DNA of 64,000 bases, from contig OZ018416.1 of the NCBI GenBank assembly GCA_963969595.1, positions 1,938,065-2,002,064 on the forward strand, given 5' to 3'. Shown piece by piece: positions 50,288-61,564 of this stretch (within the stretch, counting starts at the first letter, position 1; each line of letters begins with the position of its first letter). This DNA comes from Neckera pumila (lineage: Eukaryota; Streptophyta; Bryopsida; Hypnales; Neckeraceae). Position numbers and translations under genes: made by a program. Under the pieces are notes generated by a model, which made no database searches, had not been told where the DNA came from, and was given only the letters and a program-made list of their open reading frames with translations.

Positions 50288-50560
50288 CGTTCTCCAATTG
50301 TCGTGCAAAATGGTGAAAAGGGAACTGGAAAACTGAAATTTTCGACCGATGAGGAGGAATTCTGCGCGGCAGAGGCTTGGTTCTGCGTTGCGGTGATGGT
50401 GGACGGTACTGTGGCTTCCACGCGCTCTTAGGGCTGGGCCCCATTCCTTTTGGTGCCTTGTGTCACGGTCGTAGGTGAGAGACACGGCTATAGGATATGG
50501 TGTGGGACCGAGTGTGTCAGTGTGTTTTTTTCCGGCGATTTGGTGCAAAATTGCACCAAA
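50288..50560 (-). promoter_or_regulatory. NDUFS8 5' leader and proximal promoter
   Basis: GC-balanced sequence lies directly upstream of the NDUFS8 start. The coding frame stays open upstream to 50,548 but shows no conserved residues, so it is taken as leader. No TATA box is evident. At about 50,530 host sequence gives way to AT-rich repeat DNA. Confidence 0.4.
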
Positions 50561-50564
50561 AATT

Positions 50565-50805
50565 TTGATCTAGCACCAAGCCTATAGGAAATTTATAGTA
50601 AAATTTTGGATGAAATCGTCAAAAAACTTCAAGTTCAAGAAATATCTTGGATGAAATCGCCACATTGTGAATGAAAATAGAATTATAGATATGTAGTATC
50701 ACATTTTCTATCCAGTACATGGATTAATGTTAAAATTGGAGCACCACCGTAACATTTAATATCGCCACTTTGCCACTTCATGGAAAATGAAAAAAAAAAA
50801 AATGG
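50565..50805 (+). repeat. Dispersed repeat, copy 2 (partner near 8,860)
   Basis: GGATGAAATCGCC, GTGAATGAAAATAGAATTAT, ATTTTCTATCCAGTACATGG and GCCACTTCATGGAAAATGAA appear in the same order as in the 8,860-9,050 copy, with scattered changes. It lies immediately upstream of the NDUFS8 promoter region. Confidence 0.6.
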
Positions 50806-50881
50806 TGTGTGCTGGGGATCTGATAGTTGGCATGTGTGTCAATATCGAATATACAATTGGCAAATGGAGAACGGCATAAGA

Positions 50882-51018
50882 AGATAGATGCACCTATTCC
50901 CACTCCTACACCCAATTTCATCATCATGTATCAATGAAGTACATTCTAGAAAGAAAATGTGTTTTTTTAGTACATGAAGGAGGAGTTATTAAAGGGACAG
51001 AAATGGGTGCATCTATCT
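50882..51018. mobile_element. Short MITE with AGATAGATGCACC termini
   Basis: The left end AGATAGATGCACCTATTCC and the right end, reverse-complemented, AGATAGATGCACCCATTTC match at 17 of 19 bases. The 137-bp interior includes TCATCATGTATCA and TACATTCTAGAAAGAAAATG, which also occur near 43,930. No clear target duplication was identified and there is no coding capacity. Confidence 0.7.
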
Positions 51019-53282
51019 ACTTTTGTCTAAAATTTGACACATATGTTTGAAAAGAAAGGCGTAACAAAAATTTAGATAAGGTAAAGGAACCTCTAATGGA
51101 TAATTTAAGCATTTCACCCTATAGGATGTGGGAAATTTGTAGAGAAATTGAGCTCAATGTATGCAAAAATAAGGATGAGGAAGAATGCAAAAAAAAAGAA
51201 TTTTTTTTTTCTTTAGAATGAATATTTATTCAATATAAATGTGGATTTTTCATTTGAACCCATCCCTATCTCATAGGTTCCCCTAAAACGGCTAACTTTG
51301 GAAATGTGTTCCTTAATTCGTGCGGGTCAATTAAGTGTGAACAAATCTAATCTTTTCCAATCAACAATAGAACCAATTGTTGTTCATTATAAACACCCTA
51401 CTATATCATTATAGGGGGGTTGTCTGTTATAGGTATCTCTACTTTATTAGGGGTCATCAAACCTTCTTTTCTCCATTCTCAATCTTCAAAGAATGAAGAC
51501 GTGGTACTCTCTTTTTGAATTTTGGAAAGCCCATTCTGTAAAGATTGAGAAGTTTTTTTCTTTTCTTGTGGAGGTGAAAATGATTGTGACAATTGGAAAA
51601 CTGTGGAGAAGATTATCAAGCCATGGCCATTCTCATTCTTCACATGGTGAAAATGCAATCACACCTTTTTCATAGAGAAGTGCTCCTACTAGCTCTTCTT
51701 TTCATTCCACACTTTCTCATTCTTCATAGAAATTTCATTCTTGAAGAAAGTGTGACAATCCTTATTGATTACACAAGATGTAACTTACACAATAATCAAA
51801 ATATGAGAGTCTATGAGAGCCTAATGTTGGTTTTGGAAAGACACCAAGAAACAACACTTTGAAAAATCATAATTTATTTGTAAAGTGTCCAAATAATGCA
51901 TCTTAAAGGACATTATAGTATTCTTGTCAATAAATTCAATAAAATAATCTATATTTGATAATAATAAATTTGTTTAGTTATAATTTGTGATGATTGTAGG
52001 TGCCCTTATTTTAACATTCTTGAATATGGCCTTCAACTTTTTATAGGAGAAATTAAAAAACCTAAACCTACCGAAAATCTACCAAAAAAGGAATTATTTT
52101 GACAATTTTTGACACAAAAATGCCGCAAATATATTGCAAAAAGCCTTGATCTTGTAATACTACCATACATATAGGTCAAATTTGGCACCTAGGTGTCAAA
52201 ATAATTTAATTTTGGCATCTAGACAATTCGGCAGCTTGATCCAATTTTTTGGGCTTTCAACACGTTGCTCTTCCTAATTTTTTGACACTCCTCTTTGCAG
52301 TATTGTTTTGGCATCGTTGCTCCTCTTTGCAGTGATGTTTAGGCACCATTTCTGCCATTTCCACTTTTTGAAGCCACTCTTGACACTTCACAATATTGTA
52401 AATTTCTTAAAGCCTCTCTTCTACCTTTTTTGATGCTCCTCTATACAATGTTGCCCCTCTTCTTCAATAATTTTTGCAACCACTCTTCTACATTTGTTGC
52501 CGCTCTTCCTCCACAACAATGTTGTCACTTCTCCACAATGTTTTTTGAAGCCTCTGTTTCACATCTTCAAGCTACTTGCTCTAAATTTATAGCTCCACTT
52601 TGCTACTCCACAACAACCAAAGGGCAATTTGTAGGTTAAACCAAACAATGCGCAGCCAATTTGCTGCAACTGAAAGTTTGAAGTTTAGGAAGGGACATTG
52701 TATGCTCCTGTATGAATTGTGTATTGAAAGCAAGTATCTTTTGGAAGCATTGTTGTAAGTGTTCTTTGCAAATTTGTCGAGCTTTGCCACTTGTAGATGC
52801 AATTAGGGATAGGGCTAGAAAGTGGATGTGTAAATCAAAGAAAATCTTCCCAATTTCTTTTTGTTTAAAAAAACACTCAAGTTTGTAGAGAATTCAAATG
52901 GTGATGAATTATGAAGGGGAGCTTGAGAGCACATTAGAAGAGTCGTAAATGTGCAATTGAAGGATGTGGGATTCCAAGGGTCTCTTGTAGGTACAAAATA
53001 ATCCTTTTGTTTTTCTAGAGTTTGAAGTTTTTTCAAAGGAGTAGGTATTAGCAGCAAAAATACAAGAAAATACTTGTTATCAACAAATAGCTCATATAAA
53101 GTCAAACATTGGAACCGATTGAATACAAACTATAAAGCCTCTGCAAAAATATGATTTCTATAAGTGGTCTTTGCATTCTCAAAGTGAAATTGCTAATCAT
53201 TGATTAATTTGAATGTGATTATGTATTATGTGTTCTTAGTTCTAAGCTTTGAAATGTAGATCATTTAACTAGAATGCAATTA
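51019..53282. other. AT-rich intergenic sequence
   Basis: No gene is supported. At 52,300-52,620 the + strand has a run of loosely repeated CTCTTC/TTGC words (for example ACTCTTCTAC and GCTCTTCCTC), which gives a low-complexity open frame but no family signal. Confidence 0.45.
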
Positions 53283-54045
53283 TAGGACCAAATATACAAA
53301 TCAACAAATATTTGTAGAGAAAGATGGTTTGCCAAAACACTAAGAATCCAATGAGTAATGCACTAATGCAATCTTACCATTTGCCATCAATAACTCAAAT
53401 TGGATTTTTTAGTGAGAAAACAACTTTTTATATACACATGGGGTGGTAGGAGGTAGAACAACCCATGTGGGATAAACAAATTAGAATTGTAGTTTGCATA
53501 GTTAAGTCTAAAACAAAGAATTTTGTTAAAAGTGAAATTTTAGACCTCATTTAAGCATAGTAGAATTATTCTTCTCAAAAAACTTTGAACTAAAGAAAGT
53601 TGGTAAATGAAGATAGGTTTCACCTCCCAAAATCCGTTTGGCATTTTGAATCTCCAATTAAAAGTTATAAGCAAATTGAGAGAGGTTGGAATGGACATTG
53701 TGTTTAACATTTTTCCAACCTCTCTCTCAATTTTGTCCATAACTTTTGATTGAAGATTCAAAATGACAAACGGATATTTGGAGGTGAAACTTATCTTTAA
53801 TTTACCAAATTTTTTTAGTTCAAACTTTTTTGAGAAGAATAATTCTACTATGCCTAAATGAGGTCTGAAATTCTACATTTAACAAAATTCTTTGGTATTG
53901 ACTTAACTATGAGTGCTTCACAAACTACTAATTTTAATTTGGTTTATCCTACATGGATTGTTTCACCTACTACCACTCTATGTGTATCTATATAGCTTTC
54001 TTTTCCATTGAAAACTCAAAATATTATTGGTTTTGTATGAATGCA
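53283..54045. mobile_element. Large foldback element of the second hairpin family
   Basis: Two long arms are nearly reverse complements around a centre near 53,705: AATTGAGAGAGGTTGGAATG pairs with TTCCAACCTCTCTCTCAATT; AAACGGATATTTGGAGGTGA pairs with TCACCTCCCAAAATCCGTTT; GAACTAAAGAAAGTTGG pairs with CCAAATTTTTTTAGTTC. The arms run about 300 bp each. The outer left sequence ACAAATCAACAAATATTTGT matches the right edge of the copy at 36,795. The element would give a very long hairpin RNA if transcribed. No protein is encoded. Confidence 0.8.
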
Positions 54046-54143
54046 AGCCAATAGTTTGGTTCATAAATAGTTTGGTAACAAAAAATAATGATCCAAACTA
54101 TTGGCTTGCATTTATACATAAACAATAATATTTTGAGTTTTTA
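54025..54143. repeat. ~50-bp-arm hairpin next to the foldback element
   Basis: CTCAAAATATTATTGGTTTT followed by GTATGAATGCAAGCCAATAGTTTGG (54,030-54,076) pairs with 54,094-54,140, which reads CCAAACTATTGGCTTGCATT and ends AATAATATTTTGAG. Only a few mismatches are seen. The loop is about 20-25 bases. It may be an independent MITE inserted at the end of the larger foldback element. Confidence 0.8.
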
Positions 54144-54589
54144 GAACACCCAATGTTTGCGTATAGAACGTTGGTTATTGTGTGTTTGGTTTAATGGATG
54201 TATGAACTTTGGTTGTTTTAATTTTTAATATACATTGCACAGCTACAACCAGCTGACTTACTCTCTGACAAAATTGAAGCGTGTAAATTAGCTAATGATG
54301 GTGTGGTATATTCACACCATTCCATCCAGGGGAAGGCAACCTACCACTCTACTACTAAATGTTATGAGTCATAGATTGTCAAAACTGTGGTTATTTCAAA
54401 AGGTTTGGACTTTGTGCCTTTTGGCCAAAGTTGACATGCATTCACTTAGTCAGAGTGTTTGTATCTTTTTTTGTGCAGTTGCAACACTATAAGGAATACC
54501 GTACCCAGATAGCATGTTTGATTTAATTTAATTAAAAGCAAAAGCGCCAAATTTTTCTGCTAATTTTGGGACCAAGTAGCCAAATTTAC

Positions 54590-54950
54590 AAATAAATATA
54601 AAGATGGTTTGCTGAAAATCCAATAAGAATCCATTGAATCATATACCAATTTGGCATTTGACCATGTACCGTCTAGAAGTTTATTTCATAGGAGCTTGAA
54701 GAAATTACTTCACAGACAAACTGTGAGAATGGAAGGTGGAGAGGTTGTTTATGTAATGAAATCCATTGTCTATTATGAATCTTCAAAGGATATGGGACAA
54801 TTTGAAGATGAAAGCTTAACCACTCATTGTCAAAATGCAGGAATTGTGTTTAAAGTAAATTTTTATAAATCTTTTGAACTAAGAAAAGTTGGCATATCAA
54901 GCTAACTTTCATCCCCAAAAATCTGTTTAAAATATCCGGCACCAAAGTGC
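54590..54950. mobile_element. Second hairpin family, copy 4 (left arm)
   Basis: The order AAGATGGTTTGCTGAAAATCC, AAGAATCCATTGA, GGAATTGTGTTTAAAGT, TTGAACTAAGAAAAGTTGG and CCCCAAAAATCTG matches the left arms of the copies at 32,308 and 53,283. The right arm is missing. An 84-codon open frame across it is incidental. Confidence 0.6.
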
Positions 54951-55973
54951 CAAACCTGCTATCCGAGTACAATAGTATAGCTTACATCATAGTCATGATG
55001 CAACTTCTATCATGTAGGGAGTAGGGTTTGGTTTTAACTAAGTAGCAACAAGGATTTCAATTTTGACATGTATTTATTCATTAGGGAAAAAGTGAGCCCT
55101 CAAAAGGGGTTGATTTCCTTTAAGGAGATCCCTTCAATGGAACCCACAGCCCCTTTAAGGAATTCCCTTTAATGGAACTCAAAGCCCCTTTAAGGGATAA
55201 TCCTGCTATACCCAAATGTTTTTCTAGAAGTTCCCTTGGCAGTTCATATGCACATAAAAATAGACATTGCACGTTGGCTCGTCTAGTACGAGTCATTACG
55301 TGAAACTCAAATCTATATCTATTTTTTTATGTCTCTAGAAAAAGAACCGCGCCTTCGGCTTATGATCTAAGCTCAGATAAAAATATTTTTTCTGGGAACA
55401 AAGTCAACCAAAGTGGGAAACTATGATGTTCGCGATTTCTCCATGATTTGTCACCATGGAAAAAAGTTGAAAAAACAAAAAATAAAAAAATTCCAACTTT
55501 TTCATTTTGGTACAAAAGTGATTCTTTTTTGCTTGCTTTATTCCACAAACTATTGCATAGAGGCATCATCGAGGCTATAAACTGATTGCTTTGTAACAAG
55601 CTCTCCGGCACTGATTTCTTCAAGAACATCAACAACAATCTAGATCTAGATTGACGTGCTTTACGAGGTATTTCTTGAATGAGATCGTAGTAGCATTCTT
55701 ATGTCTACTGGGACCAACCCGTCTTTTTAGAAGAGTTGAAGCGTCGCCGCCTGCCCCGCATTCGTGGCCACATGCCAACCATGCTGCTGCCACTGAAGTG
55801 GCCCTCTACCCTCAAATCATGGTTGCACTATTCATCCGCAAAGCATAATTTTTTTCCAATCTCTTTACTCTAGCATCGTAATCTAAACCATTATTACATT
55901 ATCCCTAAAGTTTCACACCTCAAGATTACTTTTGACGCGAGTAGGATAAAGACTATGCCTTGCAAAATTGACT
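54951..55973. other. Intergenic sequence with a short tandem repeat
   Basis: No gene is supported. At about 55,117-55,195 an imperfect ~50-bp unit with CCCTTTAAGG and AATGGAAC is repeated twice. Two small frames (55,360-55,638 minus and 55,651-55,848 plus) have no recognisable motif. Confidence 0.45.
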
Positions 55974-56036
55974 CATATTATATCGCATGCTTTTCATATT
56001 ATATTGCATGCTTTTCATATTATATCGCATGCTTCA
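55974..56036. repeat. 21-bp unit repeated three times
   Basis: CATATTATATCGCATGCTTTT occurs three times head to tail, with one T-for-C change in the second unit and a degraded end in the third. It is a short local minisatellite. Confidence 0.95.
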
Positions 56037-59000
56037 TCATCAATGATGAACAATGGCCACAATAAAAAAATAAAAAAGTATTGTAATAATATTAAAAATA
56101 CCTAAAAAATAATCTCTAAAATATTGGAAAAGTAATTCAAAATTAGCAATTTGACGTTGTTGTACTGCTACATCATATTTGAAAATTCTATAATTTTATT
56201 TTTATTTAATATTCAAGTTTTTTAAAATTTTAAATAATATTTTAAAATTATTTAATTGAATTGTCCCACACTAATCAAGCCCTATAATTTGTTGATTGAA
56301 AAAGAAATTCCACCAGCATTCTCTATTGTCTAGGAGCTCACAACCCCTTTAAGGACTCATTCTTTTTTTCTAATGGTGAATTTTGCAGGTGCTATGATGG
56401 CTACCACGCAGCTTTTCTAGTAGGATTTTTAAAATCCATGAGTGTAGAAAAAAGGTATTCCCAGTTCTCAAAGATTCATAAAATCCTCCAAGCACAAGAG
56501 TCTGCTCCAATTTGTAATGAAGCTCTTGCTTTCAACCACCCCACAAGACCTGTGCTTATAGAAGGCATTAGAAAATTCTTCCTTAGTTTAGTCTTTTAAA
56601 CTCTTCAGTGCCAATTGGTTCAACCTTTGGTTCTTCACCATTCTCTTCTTTTGGACAAGTTATGAGAAAGAAGAGGGGTTCCTAGGTGAATTGGTTTGAT
56701 GAAGAAAAAAGGCTTCTAATTGAAGCGGTGGTAAAGAAGTATCAAAGCTTAGTCTGTGGCATTGCACTGTATGAAACTAGTTCATAGGTACTTGAATCAG
56801 TATATTTGTAAATTCATTAAATTAAAATTATGTCTAAGTATGTGTTCATTATTTCTTTCATGCGATATTTGAAGAATTTTCATATAGAACTTTCAGTCAA
56901 TTTAGTCTTGTGTGCTTTTGACATGTCTTTATTGTACACAAAACTTGGAACTAATTCAAGTCCCTTCGACAGACTTGCTTGCAGCAATTTGAACACTTGG
57001 TTTACTAAAGATGGGGAACTAAAGCCAAAATATGTTCCACATTGTTCAAATAAAAAAGCAATTCACTGTATCAACTCCCGATGATGGACCACCTGCATTC
57101 AGACCTGATTAATTTGGTACAAGATTTGTGTGAATTACTTTTGGTAGCGAGAAATGCAAGCCAATCTTGGGATGCTAGGATTGTGCAACCAATCATTCTA
57201 GGTTTCATCACTACCTTTGCTCTTGAGCTACTAAGACACACACTAGAATTATCGATGTGCAACTACATTATATAGAAAGCTTCAATCCACCGAACTGGCC
57301 TATAGAATTACATACTTGGTAAAGATATATGGATTATGACGATTTCCGCATTTTTGGCTAGTGTGGATAAGGCGAGGTAGATGTAATCCACGCTAGTACA
57401 TGCCTATAGAGGTAATTCTATACAAATTTAGTCTGTCAACCATCAAAATGCCTAGCTGTTGTGAGTCGAAAATGAAAGCGTGTGAAAGGACTTTGAATCC
57501 ATGCAAAGAGTTGAGAAGTTGAAAAATTGGCAATTAATATCAACAAATTTGAATCTTAAGAAAAGCAATACACATCATAATTATATAAGATCAAAGTTTC
57601 CAATTGAGATACTTGTAAGAAATCAATAATGCATATTTGGATTATGAAGTTAGTGCACAAGGATCAAGGGCGATGGCCTCAATGCCATGGGACATTAGGT
57701 TTGCTAATTTGGTGGGGTCCCGTATTGCCATAATCAAATAGTATACTTGCCTTGAAACAACAACTGCTTTGCAACTTGGTTGCCCTTGCAATTGGTGGCA
57801 CTTGTAATGAACTTAATAGGCTTTGACATCACAATCAAATCCAATACTAAGCTCAAGAGTTCTGCTCCAAGGATCTGTTAACTCAATTTTAGCAATGTGA
57901 ATTAAAACAAAATTCTAGTGTAGAGTCAGAATTACACTGAGACCAAATTCACAAGCAAATTCGGAAACAATTAAGAATTCAAGTGAACGAGATGCAAGAA
58001 TTGCTAAATGCTATTGCTGTATGTTTCAGTTGACTGTCTCAATGCATGTATTCAATTAATTTCAATGCAAGTGAAGTGTGGGAACCTTCTAATTTCTAAT
58101 CATCATTTGCTTATTTGAAATAATTTAGCATCTAAATGCATTTGACAAATTGAATGTGTACTATATTTTGTAAAGGCATTCACCTTATAGTACCAATGGG
58201 AGTAGAACGCACTTGTAAAAAAAAGGCTCAAAAGATATCAAAGTAGTTGGCATGGAAGACAAGCAACAAGTGTTTCACATGTTGCATATCATCCACTTTT
58301 TCGAGATATATTGCTTCCTTTTAAAGTTCATTTCATTAGCAAAACAAACCATTGCTTGCCCAAGTCTCAAAGTGGAAGGAATTATTCGGATCAAAGATTT
58401 CATTTCAATATGATGGAAAACCATTGGTCAAACTTGAGAGACATGTCAACCATTTATAAAATGCTTTTTTCTTCCATACTTTGAAGACATTGTAGGCAAA
58501 ATGACATTGCCAAAAAGCAAGAATGATTTGGCTAATTGATTGTTGGTATGTGCACAAATCAGGAGCATTCTTTTTATGGATGAAGAAAAAATATTTACGT
58601 AGTTGTATTCTTTTTGTACTAGGGAATTACACATTACAGTTACAACGTGCATATGTCATTTTACAAAGACCTTTGAAGAGTGGCTTTACAGATTGTTTCA
58701 AGCAATGGTCAGATAGAAACAAATAGAAAATCAAGTTTATGATATTTAGCTTGATCTTTGCATAAGTAAACTACGTGAGGAGTTGTGCACTTGGCTACTA
58801 AAGATTTGAAGAAGCTTAGGATCTTAGAGAGACATGATAGTAAAATGTTGGGACAAGTGTGGATTGCTTAGATCATTTGATAAAGAATTCCAAGCAGAAG
58901 CTATGGAGTCAAATACATATCTCTTTTAATTTATAGGCCTAGATAATACTTGTGATGTCATTGATGAAGATCATTTTGATTTATAAGAGTTGTTTTAAGA

Positions 59001-60880
59001 CAATGAAGTCTTTGATATGATGGTGAAATGTATTGACAATTAAATTTGTAATTTGAATTCACTTTTATGAAATGGATTAGTTTTTTTCTATTCATGCATA
59101 AATGTGTTCTTTTTTCTAAATTTCCTCAAGAGTAATTTTTGAATATTCAGATTTGGCAACAATGAAATTTTTTCACATTTTCAAAAATAGTTGTACAATT
59201 TTTCATGTTTAGATATGTTCCATTGTTTCTCTAATTATTTATAAAACTGCCCTACGCGTAGGGTATAGTGGAAAAATGAATTTAGAAGAAGTGTCAAAGA
59301 ATGCAAGCATGTCAAAAAAAATGTCGAGTGAAGTCAAAAAAAGTATTTAAAAGTTATGAAATGAATGTCAGAAGGTATAAACTACAAATTGCATACAATT
59401 TTCTTTGAATAGTATGTCCTTTTGCCTGGCTACCTATTCCTAATGCCTAGGCTAGCCGCAAGCTACGGGTTTTGAATTCCCACCTCATGGTTGGGTCTTA
59501 GCAATTACTATACATATGCCATTTAGATATTTTTATAACTAAAATAAAGTGGGGTATATACAAAGCATTCCTCTCACCCTTGGTCTTTTTTTTTGGAGGT
59601 GTAGGACCCTTCAAAATATTTCTATTTAGTATTTTTCCCTTAAAAAGATAGGATGGAGTCAAATCGGGTCTAAATTGTTTCATAGTTTTTGAAAGTTTAT
59701 TGAAACATTGATGAATTTTTGAAGTCAAAAACATTTTCTTTTTTACATTTCTTTTCAACACTATTTCAATATTATTTTCGACACCCTTTTTGACACTCAT
59801 TTCTATACTTTCTTGACATTGGAATTTTTAATATTAAGATACCGGAAACAAAGTATATTAAAAAGTGCTAAAGATGACATCGTTGGAGAGGTTGTAAGGT
59901 AGAGGCCCTCATTTTGTTTCCAATGGAATAATGTCATTCATAAAAGAGTCGTATGTAGTATTATTAACATCGTTCTCATCTCTCAATAAACAAGTGTTAT
60001 ACAATGGTTTTAGAAGTTTCCATACACTTGAAAAAATTGCCATACTTTGTTGAAGAATTAAAAAATTCCAACAAAACTTGGATATATTGTGGTACAACTA
60101 TGTCATATATAAACTTGGATTTTAATTTTTTTTAAATGAAACTTAGACACTATTTAAACATTTTACAAAATCAAAAATTATTCTAACTTTCAACTTTGAA
60201 ACTTCATAAAATATTACTTGACTGTCAAAAAATCATAGTTGGTTTTCTCTTGGACTTACTAATGACAAACTCTTCCAAGTGTTGTAATTGGCCAAACTTT
60301 GTGAAAGAGACAAAAACTTTTCTATAACTCTATTTGAAATGTGCAATATTTGCAAGGAGAGGAATGGGATAGTTTGCCAATGTGAAGTACTAGAAAAGTA
60401 GGGGGAGTAAGTTTTTGACTTCTACAAAACTAAATTTTAACATTAAACTTGAACTTTTGGGTTACTTTTAGTTTAACAATAAAACAATGCTTCACCTAAC
60501 TGAAGATAGTTTCTCCCTACTCACAAGACAAGCTATATTTAAAATATAAATTCTTGTTACTCACATGAAAATGCCAACATTGTGGAAGTCGGCCAAAGCA
60601 ATTCCAACTCTAAAAAACGTGAAATTTGTTTTCTGATGCTAACTCCACATGAAGAACCTTACTGTAAGTTAGATGAAATTCTCATCTCCCTCCCCAGTGT
60701 TGTTTTTTGGTGTTGCAACCTCCCCTTTTCCACCAGTTGGCTCGTGCCACGGTCACAGGCGGTGTGCCACGGTCATAACTCATAACCAGCAGTACCGTGG
60801 GTCCTCCATGATGCATCTGACAAGCCGCTAGCGACGTAGGTCACTCGCCTGCTTGGCCCGCCATGTGCACGTCTCAATTT
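56037..60880. other. AT-rich intergenic sequence with possible SANT-like remnant
   Basis: No intact gene was found. At about 56,663-56,757 the + strand reads VNWFDEEKRLLIEAVVKKYQ, resembling the first helices of a Myb/SANT-like domain, but it is bounded by stops and has no continuation I recognise. Scattered protein-like stretches at 57,660-58,980 may belong to a decayed transposon, but no catalytic motif was identified. Confidence 0.35.
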
Positions 60881-61564
60881 TTCCCTTTCCCCATCGCCAT
60901 CGCCATCGCCAAGCTACAAATCCTCTTTCGATGAATCACTCTACTTAGATTCTCCAACACATTTTTTTTCACAATTTTCTGCAATTTTCTGCAATTTCTA
61001 CATTGACCGTTTCCATCTCCACCACCTCTCCGCTCTCTCTCCCTCTCTTCCCTTGCCATTGACTCCCTCCGGAATTTCATAGCGTGTGGGGTCCCGCGCG
61101 CTTGTGTTTTCTTCGACAAGGTTGCTGCTGCCCTTGCCACAATAATGTAGCGTAGTTCGAACAGAAATTACCCGCTGCTGGTAGTGCCGCGCATTCAGTT
61201 TTCGAGGGTTGGGCGCCTGGGGTTTCAATGTAGTACTTCGGGAAGCCGATTTCGCTTCCAGGAGACACCCCGGTGTTCGGTTTCTCGCGAGGAAGAATTT
61301 AGAGTTGTAGATCTGGTGATTAGTGTGGGTTTAGGGTTTGAACATTTGAGCTTCTTCCTCCCTTCTGGATGATGTAATTATTGTCTCGTGTTGTGGTGCT
61401 CTAGAATACTCGCGCTCTTCATTATTGCACGATTTTTGAGCTCGTTTGATTTGGAACCCGGAATCGAACAACGAGCAGATCGGATTTGGGATTCTTTTTT
61501 AGTGATCTGGATTTGACAGATCCTCCATTTGCAGTAGCGTGGGAAGAAGTCAGAATGTGAGAGA
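60881..61564 (+). promoter_or_regulatory. Apyrase upstream region and 5' leader
   Basis: Base composition rises from AT-rich to balanced here, next to the apyrase start. The sequence includes CT-rich runs (about 61,015-61,070) and repeated CATCGC words near 60,895. Short open frames on both strands overlap and have no family features, so this is read as promoter plus 5' leader. No TATA box or start site was assigned. Confidence 0.4.

Noticed and set aside
57660..58980. Possible decayed transposase between 57.7 and 59.0 kb
   Set aside because: Protein-like fragments such as FEEWLYRLFQA occur in shifting frames with many stops, and no catalytic motif could be placed.
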